From the NCBI GenBank assembly GCA_030049565.1, contig JASIKQ010000170.1, positions 1 through 10,222 of the forward strand: a DNA stretch of 10,222 bases, given 5' to 3'. The first letter of the stretch is position 1; each line of letters begins with the position of its first letter. A program made the position numbers and the translations under genes. The stretch is from Candidatus Sulfotelmatobacter sp. (GTDB lineage: Bacteria; Acidobacteriota; Terriglobia; Terriglobales; Acidobacteriaceae). Positions 1-7,559 of this stretch are shown in pieces. The notes below the pieces were generated by a model. That model was not told the origin of the DNA. It made no database searches and saw only the letters and a program-made list of their open reading frames with translations.

Positions 1-1296
1 AGTGTTCCGACAAAGCTCGTCGCCGGTCGCATGCCACTGTCGCTCGAGAATGCAATTGACCTTGGACTGAAACACAACCTGGGATTGCTGCTTTCACAAG
101 CTGATACCCAGACAGCCCGCGGGCAACGCTGGCAACAATTGAGTGCCTTGCTCCCGCAGGTCATGGCTGGGCCTTACATAGCCGAGTCCAAGCTCAACGT
201 TGACGAACTCGGCTTCGGGGGTCTCGTGGCATTATTAAAGATCTCTCCCGCGGTAGGACCATTTTCTTATTTCGACGCTCGCGCGGGGGTGAACCAAACG
301 CTCTTCGACTGGAAATCAATCAATGCCGCCCGCGCCGCCAGCGCAAATGTGAAGTCGGCCGACTATACGCTCCTCGACGCTCACGATCTCGTCGTCCTGA
401 CTGTCGGATACGTGTACTTCCAGGCGGTTGCCGACGAGGCGCGCATTGCAACCGACGAGGCTCAGGTCCAGACGGCACAGGCTCTTTTTGATCAGGCGAC
501 AGACCAGGTTACTGCCGGCACGGCCGCGGATATCGACGCACTGCGTACCAAAGTCGAGCTCCAGACCAGGCAACAGCAGCTGATCCAGGCAAAGAACGAT
601 TTCGCAATTCAGAAGATCACCGTAACACGCGTGATCGGTCTGTCCCCGAGCCAGGATTTCGATCTGACCGACAAATCGCCATACCAGCCGCTGGAAAATT
701 TGACCGTCGACGAGGCCTTAACCCGTGCCTATGCCTCGCGATCCGATTATCGCTCCGCCGCAAGCGCGGTTCGCGCAGCAGAGTTATCCCGCAAAGCAGC
801 AGTTGCCGGCTATTTCCCATCGCTATCTTTCGGTGCTGATTACGGAAACGGCGGAGCTCATCCCTCGGATTCGACCCGGGTATACGACGTCCGCGGAACA
901 CTGTCGATCCCGATCTTCACCGGCAACAGCGTTCATGCCGACATTCAACAGGCTGATGCACGACTCGAACAGAGCCGCGAACGGCTCGATAATTTACGCG
1001 CACAGATTGAGGCCGATGTGCGTACCGCGCTCTTTAACCTCCAAAGTTCTTCGGAACAAGTGAAGGTTGCGCAAAGCAATATCGAGTTGGCTGATCAGAC
1101 GCTGGCGCAATCCCGCGACCGCTTCACGGCCGGGGTGACGGACACAGTCGAGGTCGTGCAGTCGCAAGAGACAGTCGCCAGCGCTCACGAGCAATACATT
1201 TCCAGTTTGTACAACTTCAATTTCGCAAAAATTTCACTCATTCGCGCCCTCGGTATTGGCGAGAAGGGTGTGAAGCAATTCTTCCAGGAAAAATGA
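1..1296 (+). CDS. TolC-family outer-membrane efflux channel (5' end outside window)
   Basis: Outer-membrane factor of a tripartite efflux system: a trimeric beta-barrel plus periplasmic alpha-tunnel that carries substrate out of the cell. The frame is open from base 1, so the ATG at 31 is internal or at best an alternative start; the signal peptide and true start lie upstream. The visible 431 codons show the two-repeat, helix-rich OEP (PF02321-type) pattern: an opening stretch MPLSLENAIDLGLKHN like the usual 'LTLEEAIxLALxxN', long Gln/Ala-rich amphipathic helices, and a second repeat beginning near LTVDEALTRAYASRSDY. The C-terminal repeat has the typical 'SRDRFTAGVTDTVEVVQSQE' signature. The stop codon overlaps the next gene's ATG (ATGA), which implies one transcript with the EmrA-like and EmrB-like genes. 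The family assignment is secure; the substrate is unknown. Confidence 0.93.
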   Translation, partial: SVPTKLVAGRMPLSLENAIDLGLKHNLGLLLSQADTQTARGQRWQQLSALLPQVMAGPYIAESKLNVDELGFGGLVALLKISPAVGPFSYFDARAGVNQTLFDWKSINAARAASANVKSADYTLLDAHDLVVLTVGYVYFQAVADEARIATDEAQVQTAQALFDQATDQVTAGTAADIDALRTKVELQTRQQQLIQAKNDFAIQKITVTRVIGLSPSQDFDLTDKSPYQPLENLTVDEALTRAYASRSDYRSAASAVRAAELSRKAAVAGYFPSLSFGADYGNGGAHPSDSTRVYDVRGTLSIPIFTGNSVHADIQQADARLEQSRERLDNLRAQIEADVRTALFNLQSSSEQVKVAQSNIELADQTLAQSRDRFTAGVTDTVEVVQSQETVASAHEQYISSLYNFNFAKISLIRALGIGEKGVKQFFQEK

Positions 1297-2573
1297 ACAT
1301 GGCGGAACGAAACGCATCTGTTGTTTCTGAAGAGGCGCCAAATCCAACGCCCCGCTCTGAAGACGCGCCACATTCAACACCTTCGTCACAAGATAAGTAT
1401 TCGCCTGCGGCACGCCGGAAGCGCCGCCAAAATCTATTGATTCTCATCATCGCGGCGGTCGTGATCGTCGGCGGCCTGTTCTTGTGGCGTTACTTGAGCA
1501 GCTACGAATCGACCGATGACGCACAAGTTGATGTTCACCTCTACCCCGTAAGCGCTCGCATCTCAGGTTACGTCGTGAAGGTCAAGGTCAATGACAACCA
1601 GTGGGTGGAAAAAGGCGACACGCTGGTCGAAGTTGATCCTACGGATTATCAGGTGGCCCTCGCGCAAGCACAATCAAATCTAGCCAACGCCGAAGCCACC
1701 GCGCGATCTCTCAATATCACGGTACCCATCACGTCCGTGAATTCGACGAGTCAATTGCAGTTCACTGCCTCTGGGGTAGAAGACGCACGAGCTGCGGTCA
1801 CCGCTGCCGAAAAGCAATTGGCTGCTGCTCATCAGCAAGTGGAGGCCGCCGAGGCAAACGATGTGAAAGCCCAAGATGATCTCCGCAGATATAAGCTGCT
1901 GGTTGAAAAGCGAGAGGTGTCACCGCAAATCTATGATCAGGCGCTCGCGACGGCGAAATCCAGCACTGCCAACGTCGCCGGCGCGCAAGCCAGCGAATCC
2001 GCCGCGCAGCAATTTGTGCAACAAGCCCAAAGCCGGCTCGCGCAAGCGGCTGCCAACCACGAATACGCGCGGACCGGTCCAGAACAAGTATCTTCCACCA
2101 GGGCGCGCGTGCAGGCGGCGATCGCCGACGTTGAGCAGAAGCGCGCGCTGCTGCATCAGGCGGAGTTGAACCTGCAATACACGAAGATCATTGCGCCAGC
2201 CAGTGGCGAGGTGACCAAGACTGTTGTCGTCGGCCTGAACGTCCAACCCGGCCAACAGATGTTGACGGTTGTGCCGCTGCGGGAGGTCTGGATTACGGCC
2301 AACTTCAAGGAGACGCAAATGGAACACATGCGCCCGGGACAGCCTGTGCTGATTCATGTGGATTCCAGCGGCCGCGACTATAAGGGTCACGTGGACAGCA
2401 TCGCCGGGGCGACGGGCCCTCTGTTCAGCGTGCTGCCTCCCGAAAATGCGACCGGCAACTACGTGAAAATCGTGCAGCGCATTCCGGTGAAGATCATGCT
2501 CGATCCGGGCGAAAACCGCGACCTGCAGCTTCGGCCAGGCATGAGCGTGGAGCCAAAGGTGTATCTGCGATGA
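1293..2573 (+). CDS. emrA: EmrA/HlyD-type membrane fusion protein
   Basis: Periplasmic adaptor linking an inner-membrane MFS pump to a TolC-type channel. A polar, Pro/Ser-rich cytoplasmic N-terminus (residues 1-40) and basic RRKRR lead into one membrane helix (about 47-66). The EmrA hallmark 'STDDAQVD' (73-80) follows, then the first lipoyl half-motif (about 83-115, VSARISGYV), a long Ala/Gln coiled-coil hairpin (about 118-295), the second lipoyl half (IIAPASGEV, 299-307) and a beta-barrel domain ending PGMSVEPKVYLR. Length (426) is slightly above a typical EmrA (about 390), mostly because of the N-terminal tail. The ATG at 1293 overlaps the upstream stop, but AGGAA at 1286-1290 is only 2 nt from it and 8 nt from a second in-frame ATG at 1299, so 1299 may be the true start. 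The 3' end overlaps the pump gene by 4 nt. Confidence 0.93.
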   Translation: MNMAERNASVVSEEAPNPTPRSEDAPHSTPSSQDKYSPAARRKRRQNLLILIIAAVVIVGGLFLWRYLSSYESTDDAQVDVHLYPVSARISGYVVKVKVNDNQWVEKGDTLVEVDPTDYQVALAQAQSNLANAEATARSLNITVPITSVNSTSQLQFTASGVEDARAAVTAAEKQLAAAHQQVEAAEANDVKAQDDLRRYKLLVEKREVSPQIYDQALATAKSSTANVAGAQASESAAQQFVQQAQSRLAQAAANHEYARTGPEQVSSTRARVQAAIADVEQKRALLHQAELNLQYTKIIAPASGEVTKTVVVGLNVQPGQQMLTVVPLREVWITANFKETQMEHMRPGQPVLIHVDSSGRDYKGHVDSIAGATGPLFSVLPPENATGNYVKIVQRIPVKIMLDPGENRDLQLRPGMSVEPKVYLR

Positions 2574-4171
2574 GCGATGCTGCCCAAGCTCTGCCCCTCG
2601 AACAGGCCCCATGGGCGCCCAGGTACAATCCCTGGCTGATCGGGGTGGTCGTGGCGCTGGCGGCGTTCATGGAAGTGCTCGACACCAGCATCGCCAATGT
2701 GGCCTTACCCTACATGGCTGGCAGTCTCGGCGTCAGCAACAATGACAGCACCTGGGTGCTCACTTCCTATCTGGTTTCCAACGCCATTGTTCTTCCCATC
2801 AGCGGCTGGCTCGCCGTCACCTTTGGGCGCAAGCGGTTTTTCATGGCGTGTCTCGCGATCTTCACCGTAAGCTCGATTTTGTGCGGCCTGACGCCGAGTT
2901 TTGGATTTCTGCTCTTGTTCCGAGCTCTGCAAGGCGCCGGCGGCGGCGGACTGCAGCCGATGGCACAAGCCATCATGGCAGACACCTTTCCGCCGCAAAA
3001 ACGCGGTTTGGCCTTCGCCCTATATGGCATCACTGCCGTCGTGGCGCCAACCATTGGACCGACCCTGGGCGGGTGGATTACCTTCAACTATTCCTGGCGC
3101 TGGATTTTTCTCATCAATTTCCCCGTTGGCCTAATGACGCTAGGTCTCGTCTATCGCCTTATAGAGGACCCACCCTATCTGAGCCGCCTCAAAAGTGCCG
3201 GCGTCAAATTGGACTACATCGGAATTGCGTTTCTGACGCTGGGCGTCGGCGCATTGCAGGTTGTTCTGGATAAGGGACAGGAGGACGACTGGTTCGGTTC
3301 GCATTTCATACTTACTCTCGCGATTGTGTCGAGCGTCTGCCTGATCTCGCTGGTGATTTGGGAGTGGTTCAGCAAGAACCCGATTATCGAGGTTCGGCTC
3401 TTCAAGAACTTTAATTACCTGAGCTCGAACCTGATGATGTTCACCTTGGGCATCATGCTGTTCAGCAGCCTGGTAATGATGCCCCTGTTTCTCCAAACCC
3501 TGCTGGGATATACGGCCGAACTGGCGGGATTGGTTCTCTCGGGAGGAGGCCTGGTCACCCTGCTTTCCATGCCGATTGTCGGCCAACTCACGACCAAAGT
3601 GCAAGCGCGCCGCATTATTGCCTTTGGCTGGTTGTGCCTGGCAATTGGGATGTACCTCTCGACCCGGCGCATTGACTTGACCATCAGTTTTGTTTCGGCT
3701 TCGTGGTTGCGCGTCGCTCAGGTTGTGGGCATCGGTTTCCTTTTCGTGCCGATCACGCTGGCGGCATATATTGGCATGCCTGCTGAGAAGAGCAATGCCG
3801 TTGCCGGCATGGTCAACTTCATGCGCAATATCGGGAGCAGCGTCGGGACTTCCATGGTCACAACGCTGATCGACCGTCGCTCCGAATACCACCAGTCGGT
3901 CCTGGTCAGCCACACGACGCTGGGGAGCCAGAGCTTTCAGAACTTGATCAACGGCTCTACTCAGCTCTTTATTCACTCGGGAATGAGCCCGCCCGATGCG
4001 CAGCATCGTGCCCTTGCCACCGTCTACCAAGCCGTGCAGGCACAGTCTGCGACCCTGGCCTATATTGATACGTTCATGGTTCTGGCCGTCGGCTCTGTGA
4101 TCATGCTCGTGCTGTCGTTTCTTCTCAAAAAGAATGAACCGGGCGGAGGCGGCGAAGTGGCGGTTGGCTAA
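2570..4171 (+). CDS. emrB: DHA2 (EmrB-type) MFS multidrug efflux permease
   Basis: Proton-driven drug:H+ antiporter of the 14-helix DHA2 family, working with the adaptor and channel encoded just upstream. Visible signatures are motif D1 'VLDTSIANVALP' (36-47, first helix), motif A 'GWLAVTFGRKR' (79-89, cytoplasmic loop 2-3), and the antiporter motif C region with 'GPTLGGWI' (163-170), followed by 'SWRWIFLINFPVG'. The length (533) and about 14 hydrophobic segments fit EmrB. A long hydrophilic loop (about 436-490, from IDRRSEYHQ) sits before the last helix, as usual for EmrB proteins, and would be periplasmic. The start overlaps the previous stop by 4 nt (ATGA), indicating translational coupling. 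A Gly-rich cytoplasmic tail (EPGGGGEVAVG) ends the protein. The substrate cannot be read from sequence; hydrophobic or amphipathic toxicants are usual for the family. Confidence 0.95.
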   Translation: MSDAAQALPLEQAPWAPRYNPWLIGVVVALAAFMEVLDTSIANVALPYMAGSLGVSNNDSTWVLTSYLVSNAIVLPISGWLAVTFGRKRFFMACLAIFTVSSILCGLTPSFGFLLLFRALQGAGGGGLQPMAQAIMADTFPPQKRGLAFALYGITAVVAPTIGPTLGGWITFNYSWRWIFLINFPVGLMTLGLVYRLIEDPPYLSRLKSAGVKLDYIGIAFLTLGVGALQVVLDKGQEDDWFGSHFILTLAIVSSVCLISLVIWEWFSKNPIIEVRLFKNFNYLSSNLMMFTLGIMLFSSLVMMPLFLQTLLGYTAELAGLVLSGGGLVTLLSMPIVGQLTTKVQARRIIAFGWLCLAIGMYLSTRRIDLTISFVSASWLRVAQVVGIGFLFVPITLAAYIGMPAEKSNAVAGMVNFMRNIGSSVGTSMVTTLIDRRSEYHQSVLVSHTTLGSQSFQNLINGSTQLFIHSGMSPPDAQHRALATVYQAVQAQSATLAYIDTFMVLAVGSVIMLVLSFLLKKNEPGGGGEVAVG

Positions 4172-4221
4172 CGGGTGAGAGGGGGTATAACGCGTACTGG
4201 TTTCATGAATCCCTTGGAAAC

Positions 4222-4275
4222 GGCACGGCTTCAAGCCATGCCATCGGGGCCAGCCCAGGACGGGGATTCAGCCCC
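4222..4275. repeat. Degenerate intergenic hairpin pair (acidobacterial-type repeat), possible terminator
   Basis: Two short dyads lie in tandem in the spacer after the efflux operon. The first is GGCACGGCTT (4222-4231) against AAGCCATGCC (4233-4242), with one mismatched pair. The second is GGGG (4262-4265) against CCCC (4272-4275) around ATTCAG. I recall near-perfect forms of such 'GGCACGGCTTCAGCCGTGCC ... GGGGCTTTAGCCCC' pairs as abundant in Acidobacteriota intergenic DNA; this copy looks decayed. No T-run follows, so a Rho-independent terminator role is weak, although the position downstream of the operon is suitable. Confidence 0.5.
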
Positions 4276-4314
4276 CTAAGGGTTCGAATTCACTGCACGA
4301 AAGTACTTGTGAAG

Positions 4315-4332
4315 CCAGTTCTATAGAACTGG
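4315..4332. promoter_or_regulatory. Perfect 18-bp palindrome upstream of the Usp gene (candidate operator)
   Basis: CCAGTTCTATAGAACTGG is its own reverse complement over all 18 bases and ends 10 nt before the Usp start codon. It could be a binding site for a homodimeric repressor covering the promoter or ribosome-binding region, or in RNA a 7-bp hairpin (CCAGTTC/GAACTGG) with a TATA loop close to the start codon. The embedded TATAGA (4322-4327) resembles a -10 box, but no convincing -35 is seen 17 nt upstream. The regulator is unknown. Confidence 0.5.
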
Positions 4333-4342
4333 TACTGAAGTC

Positions 4343-5224
4343 ATGAAGTTCCAACTTATTCTCTGTCCGGTTGACTTTTCGGATTTTTCCGTGAGCGCGT
4401 ATGAGTACGCGCTGACTCTCGCCGAATACTACAAGGCTCATTTGGTAACGCTGCACGCCATCGAATTGTCGAAATATCCATATGCCGATTACGTTGGAGC
4501 GACCGGTGATTTCGCGGACTTATCGAGGGCGCTTTGTGCAGGCGGCAAGGTAAGACTGCGAGAGTTTGTGAAGAAGCACTCGCGGGACGGGGCTGAGTCC
4601 CAGCTTGTGGTGGATCAGGGAAACGCGTCCGACCTGATTTTGTCGTTTGCGCGAAAACACAATGTCGAACTGATTGTCATGGGAACACATGGCCGGCGCG
4701 GATTTGACCGTCTGGTGCTGGGCTCGACCACCAATCGTGTTATGCGCAAGGCGTGTTGCCCGGTGCTTGTAGTATCCAATCCGGCGCACAATGTCATGAC
4801 TACAGGACCAGAGGGGAAGCATCGGTTGAGTAGGATTGTTTACTGTACGGACTTTTCCATCCATTCGGAACGGGCTCTGCAATATGCGATTTCTGTGGCG
4901 GCGGAGTATGGTGCGCAACTAACCATGTTGCACGTGGTCGAGGGCACCCCGGATCCGACTACAGCGGAAGCGATTATTGCGGCTCGCACAGAACAACTCG
5001 ATAAACTCATTCTGGATGACCAACGCAAGCATCTCAATGTGAGCATCGCAGTGAGGTGCGGCAAACCCTATGAACAAATTGTGGGATATGCAAAGGAAGT
5101 GCAAGCCCACCTCATTATTATGACCGCCCGTGGCGGGGATGCAGTCGACCGCGCGGTCTTCGGCTCGACTACCTATCGTGTGATCCAGTTAGGACCCTGC
5201 CCGGTGCTCGCGATCCACACCTGA
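4343..5224 (+). CDS. Universal stress protein, tandem two-domain
   Basis: Cytoplasmic nucleotide-binding stress protein with two Usp (PF00582) domains in one chain: about residues 2-145 and 162-292. Each starts with a beta strand and Asp (ILCPVDFSDFS; IVYCTDFSIHS) and ends with a 'CPVLVV/CPVLAI' strand. Domain 1 has a complete ATP-binding G-2x-G-9x-G-S motif (G114, G117, G127-S128; GTHGRRGFDRLVLGS). In domain 2 the first Gly is Thr (T261-A-R-G264, then G274-S275), so it may bind ATP poorly or serve for dimerisation. The start at 4343 fits the family N-terminus; the ribosome-binding site is weak (GAAG, 2 nt before the ATG). An 18-bp palindrome lies directly upstream. The kinase-like gene follows after 27 nt, probably co-transcribed. 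Expression under energy, oxygen or general stress is a family expectation, not shown by the sequence. Confidence 0.93.
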   Translation: MKFQLILCPVDFSDFSVSAYEYALTLAEYYKAHLVTLHAIELSKYPYADYVGATGDFADLSRALCAGGKVRLREFVKKHSRDGAESQLVVDQGNASDLILSFARKHNVELIVMGTHGRRGFDRLVLGSTTNRVMRKACCPVLVVSNPAHNVMTTGPEGKHRLSRIVYCTDFSIHSERALQYAISVAAEYGAQLTMLHVVEGTPDPTTAEAIIAARTEQLDKLILDDQRKHLNVSIAVRCGKPYEQIVGYAKEVQAHLIIMTARGGDAVDRAVFGSTTYRVIQLGPCPVLAIHT

Positions 5225-5251
5225 CCGATAGAGGCCAGGAAGTTGGAATTC

Positions 5252-5881
5252 ATGATCAGCATCATCACCATCGAACGCGAATACGGATGTGGCGGCGGCG
5301 AAATTGCGCGGTTAGTGGCGAACCGCCTCGGTTGGAAATTATGGGACCAGCGGCTCACTGAGGAGATCGCGAGACTCGCGAATTGTCCTAAGGCGGTTGT
5401 CGAGGCCCGCGAAGAACGAAATGACCCGCTCTACTACCGGCTTTTCAAATCCTTTCTGCGGGGTAGCTATGAAGGCAGCATTAACGCTCCCAAGCTCAAC
5501 CTCGTGGATAGTGAAACCATACTCAAGGTCACCAGGCGTGTGGTCGAGCACGCCGCCGAGAAGGGCAACTGTGTGATCGTGGGCAGGGGTTCACAACAAT
5601 TTCTCAAGACCCGCCCAGACACGCTGCGCGTGTTTCTCTACGCACCGAGAGAAGACAAAGTGCGTCGGCTTCTGGCTCGGGGAAAAAGTGAGAAGGAAGC
5701 CGAAGAGCTTGTGGATGCCGTGGATCGAGAACGGGCCGATTTCATTCGGAAGTACTTCAACTCCGAATGGCCGGATCGCGTGGTCTATCACACCATGCTG
5801 AACACCACCATCGGCGACGAGTGCGCCGCTAATATGATTCTGAGTCTTGTGCAAACTTACGAGGCAAGGTGTACAGCATGA
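5252..5881 (+). CDS. Cytidylate kinase-like P-loop family protein
   Basis: Member of the cytidylate-kinase-like family (Cytidylate_kin2, PF13189-type), small P-loop proteins of unproven substrate. The N-terminus ISIITIEREYGCGGGEIA carries the Gly-rich phosphate loop (G12-C-G-G-G16, numbering from this start; family norm REFGSGG), followed by the LGW..WDQRL segment. 'NCVIVGRGSQQFL' is the central strand and GRG loop. 'VDRERADFIRKYFN' is the Arg-rich lid. The length of 209 residues is normal. I chose ATG 5252 because AGGAAG (5237-5242) lies 9 nt before it and family members begin M-x-I-I-T-I; an in-frame TTG at 5243 directly abuts that Shine-Dalgarno. It is not the housekeeping Cmk: it lacks the canonical GxxGxGK[ST] loop. 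The 27-nt spacing to the Usp gene suggests an operon. Confidence 0.88.
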   Translation: MISIITIEREYGCGGGEIARLVANRLGWKLWDQRLTEEIARLANCPKAVVEAREERNDPLYYRLFKSFLRGSYEGSINAPKLNLVDSETILKVTRRVVEHAAEKGNCVIVGRGSQQFLKTRPDTLRVFLYAPREDKVRRLLARGKSEKEAEELVDAVDRERADFIRKYFNSEWPDRVVYHTMLNTTIGDECAANMILSLVQTYEARCTA

Positions 5882-5904
5882 CCACTCCTTCTCTAAGGCC
5901 ACCG

Positions 5905-5914
5905 CTCGCGCGAG
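5905..5914. terminator. Short palindrome after the kinase-like gene, weak terminator candidate
   Basis: CTCGCGCGAG is perfectly palindromic and is followed directly by TTTAG, about 24 nt after the kinase stop codon. The stem is too short (3-4 bp once a loop is allowed) and the T-run too short for a confident Rho-independent terminator. It is listed only as the best candidate in this spacer. Confidence 0.2.
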
Positions 5915-5968
5915 TTTAGCAATCGTCGGTTACCAAAGACGCTGTACCGTCGAACATCCCAAAAAGGG

Positions 5969-6012
5969 ACTACGGAGGTTAACCCTTCTTAACAAGTTGG
6001 GGTTAACGTAGT
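5969..6012. promoter_or_regulatory. Bulged inverted repeat upstream of the PilZ/coiled-coil gene
   Basis: GTTAACCC (5978-5985) pairs perfectly with GGGTTAAC (6000-6007), and the pairing continues outside a 4-nt 5' bulge (GGAG, 5974-5977) with ACTAC (5969-5973) against GTAGT (6008-6012): 13 pairs around a 14-nt loop. It lies 67 nt before the likely start codon (6079) and has no T-run after it, so it is more likely an operator or a 5'-leader stem than a terminator. The function is unknown. Confidence 0.45.
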
Positions 6013-6078
6013 GGGTGTATGGCGCTCAGGCTGATGAGCTCCGGGTGAGACCCAACTCCTCGCCACAAGGCAATGGCA

Positions 6079-7527
6079 ATGCACAACACAAACGTCCCCA
6101 CGGTGCGGCGCAGTTCGAGAGTGCCGATTGCAGTCCCGATACTGGTCACTAGCTTGGAACCGAAAGTCCAGTTTTCTGAAGTCTGCGAAACCATGGTGGT
6201 TAGCGCTCACGGTTGTGCGATGCGGTCTTCCACAAAGCTGGAAGCTGGAGTTCCGTTACACCTCCACAGCCAAGAAGGCCGTGAGACGACGGCACAAGTT
6301 GTTTACTGCCAACCCATCGGTTCCGAGCAGGGTTGGAGGCTGGGCACGAGGTTTGAACGGCCGGAAAATTTCTGGGGATTGAAGAGTTGCCCCAAAGACT
6401 GGGCGCAATTGCCGGCGCCTGCCGAGGGAAAGCTGGCTCCGAAGCTTGCGCCCAACAACACGCAGGTGTTGCTGCCAGATCACGCTGCAGCCTCGGTGAG
6501 AATCGCGCTTGACAGAATCCGAAAGCAACTCTCGGACGACCATCTTAAGGTTGTGCTTGCCGAACTGGTTAGGCCAATTCAGGCCGAGGTGGCGGACCTG
6601 AAGGAAAAGCTGGCGCAAGGGGCCAAGCGGAACCGCTTTGAAGTCTCGCTGTCGCAAATTCCTCCCGAGCTTGAACAACAGTTGGAGTTACGCCTGAGGA
6701 AAGACCTGGGGCCACAAGTCCTGAAGCAGGCGCGGGAACAGTCGGAACAGGTACTGGAAGCAGCGAAAGCGGCCATCGACGAGAAGACACGGGAAACCCA
6801 TGACGAATTTCGGCGACGGGTCGGCCAAGAATTGCAAGCTGTTGAGCAAAAGGCACGGGGTCTTTCAACAGATGTCGCCCAGAATCTTCGGGAGCATCTG
6901 AATCGTGGATTGGGAGAACTTCACCAGGAAGTCGCAGATGCAGGCAACCGTCTCAAACGGCTGAGTGATGATCTCCTGGGTGTTATGGAGCGCAGCTTGG
7001 CGGAGGAACATGATGCTCGCCGCCTGGAATTAGAACAGATTCAAGCCACGGTCGTGTCGGAATCGACGCGCCTTCAGGAACAAATCGCAGATCTCGACCG
7101 CCGCATGGCGACGCTGGCTGATTCTGCATGTCGGCTCGAGTCTGGCCTTGACCAGCGCTTGTCACGATTGGCCAGCGACACAGTACGCACCGCACGCAGC
7201 CAACTGGATAGCGCGCTGGAGGTTGCTCTGAATGAGCTGGGTACACGCAATGCCCAGGAAGTCGGACATCTACTCGATGCGGCACGCGAAAACTTGAAGA
7301 TTATTCAGAAAGGAATTGAGGGCTCGGTTTCTGAGTCGCTGAGCATCCAGGTAGCTGATACTCTGCAATCATTCGAGCACGACATGGAAGAGCTGGCACA
7401 GCATTCCGTGGAACGGTGGCGCGTCGCGTTCACCGGCGGCCTGAATTCCCTCGTAAGAATTCTTGGCGAGCAATTCCTCCTGCAAGCCGCGAATGACAAC
7501 GCAGGCCGACATTTTCCGGTCAAATGA
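6079..7527 (+). CDS. PilZ domain fused to a long coiled coil
   Basis: Residue numbers count from the earlier in-frame ATG at 6073. An N-terminal PilZ-type domain occupies about 12-103: RxxxR is present (R12-R-S-S-R16), but the second c-di-GMP motif [DN]xSxxG reads V42-V-S-A-H-G47, lacking the acidic/amide residue. The end of the domain, GWRLGTRFERP, is typical. A Pro/Ala linker (about 110-140) leads to a long, charged, heptad-rich helical region (about 140-465) with no membrane segment, predicted as a coiled coil, then a short tail. I prefer ATG 6079 (MHNTNVPTVRR): AAGG (6067-6070) is 8 nt upstream of it but only 2 nt from 6073. It is probably a cytoplasmic scaffold or signalling protein; similar PilZ-coiled-coil proteins are familiar from Acidobacteriota, without known function. 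Its 3' spacer holds a repeated structured element. Confidence 0.82.
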   Translation: MHNTNVPTVRRSSRVPIAVPILVTSLEPKVQFSEVCETMVVSAHGCAMRSSTKLEAGVPLHLHSQEGRETTAQVVYCQPIGSEQGWRLGTRFERPENFWGLKSCPKDWAQLPAPAEGKLAPKLAPNNTQVLLPDHAAASVRIALDRIRKQLSDDHLKVVLAELVRPIQAEVADLKEKLAQGAKRNRFEVSLSQIPPELEQQLELRLRKDLGPQVLKQAREQSEQVLEAAKAAIDEKTRETHDEFRRRVGQELQAVEQKARGLSTDVAQNLREHLNRGLGELHQEVADAGNRLKRLSDDLLGVMERSLAEEHDARRLELEQIQATVVSESTRLQEQIADLDRRMATLADSACRLESGLDQRLSRLASDTVRTARSQLDSALEVALNELGTRNAQEVGHLLDAARENLKIIQKGIEGSVSESLSIQVADTLQSFEHDMEELAQHSVERWRVAFTGGLNSLVRILGEQFLLQAANDNAGRHFPVK

Positions 7528-7559
7528 CTGGTCAGGGTTGCTTTTCGCAGCGGCGTGCG

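Noticed and set aside
1920..2612. A 230-codon minus-strand frame opposite the EmrA-like gene
   Set aside because: Low-complexity His/Arg/Leu composition and complete overlap with a secure gene; a shadow.
3140..4234. A 364-codon open frame on the minus strand opposite the EmrB-type pump gene
   Set aside because: The product is rich in His, Arg and Gln with no domain or hydrophobic pattern, and it lies fully antisense to a well-supported gene; it is a codon-bias shadow.
4319..4328. LexA/SOS box in the palindrome before the Usp gene
   Set aside because: It reads GTTC-N4-GAAC, the reverse arrangement of the Gram-positive type box GAAC-N4-GTTC, and the gene is not an SOS gene.
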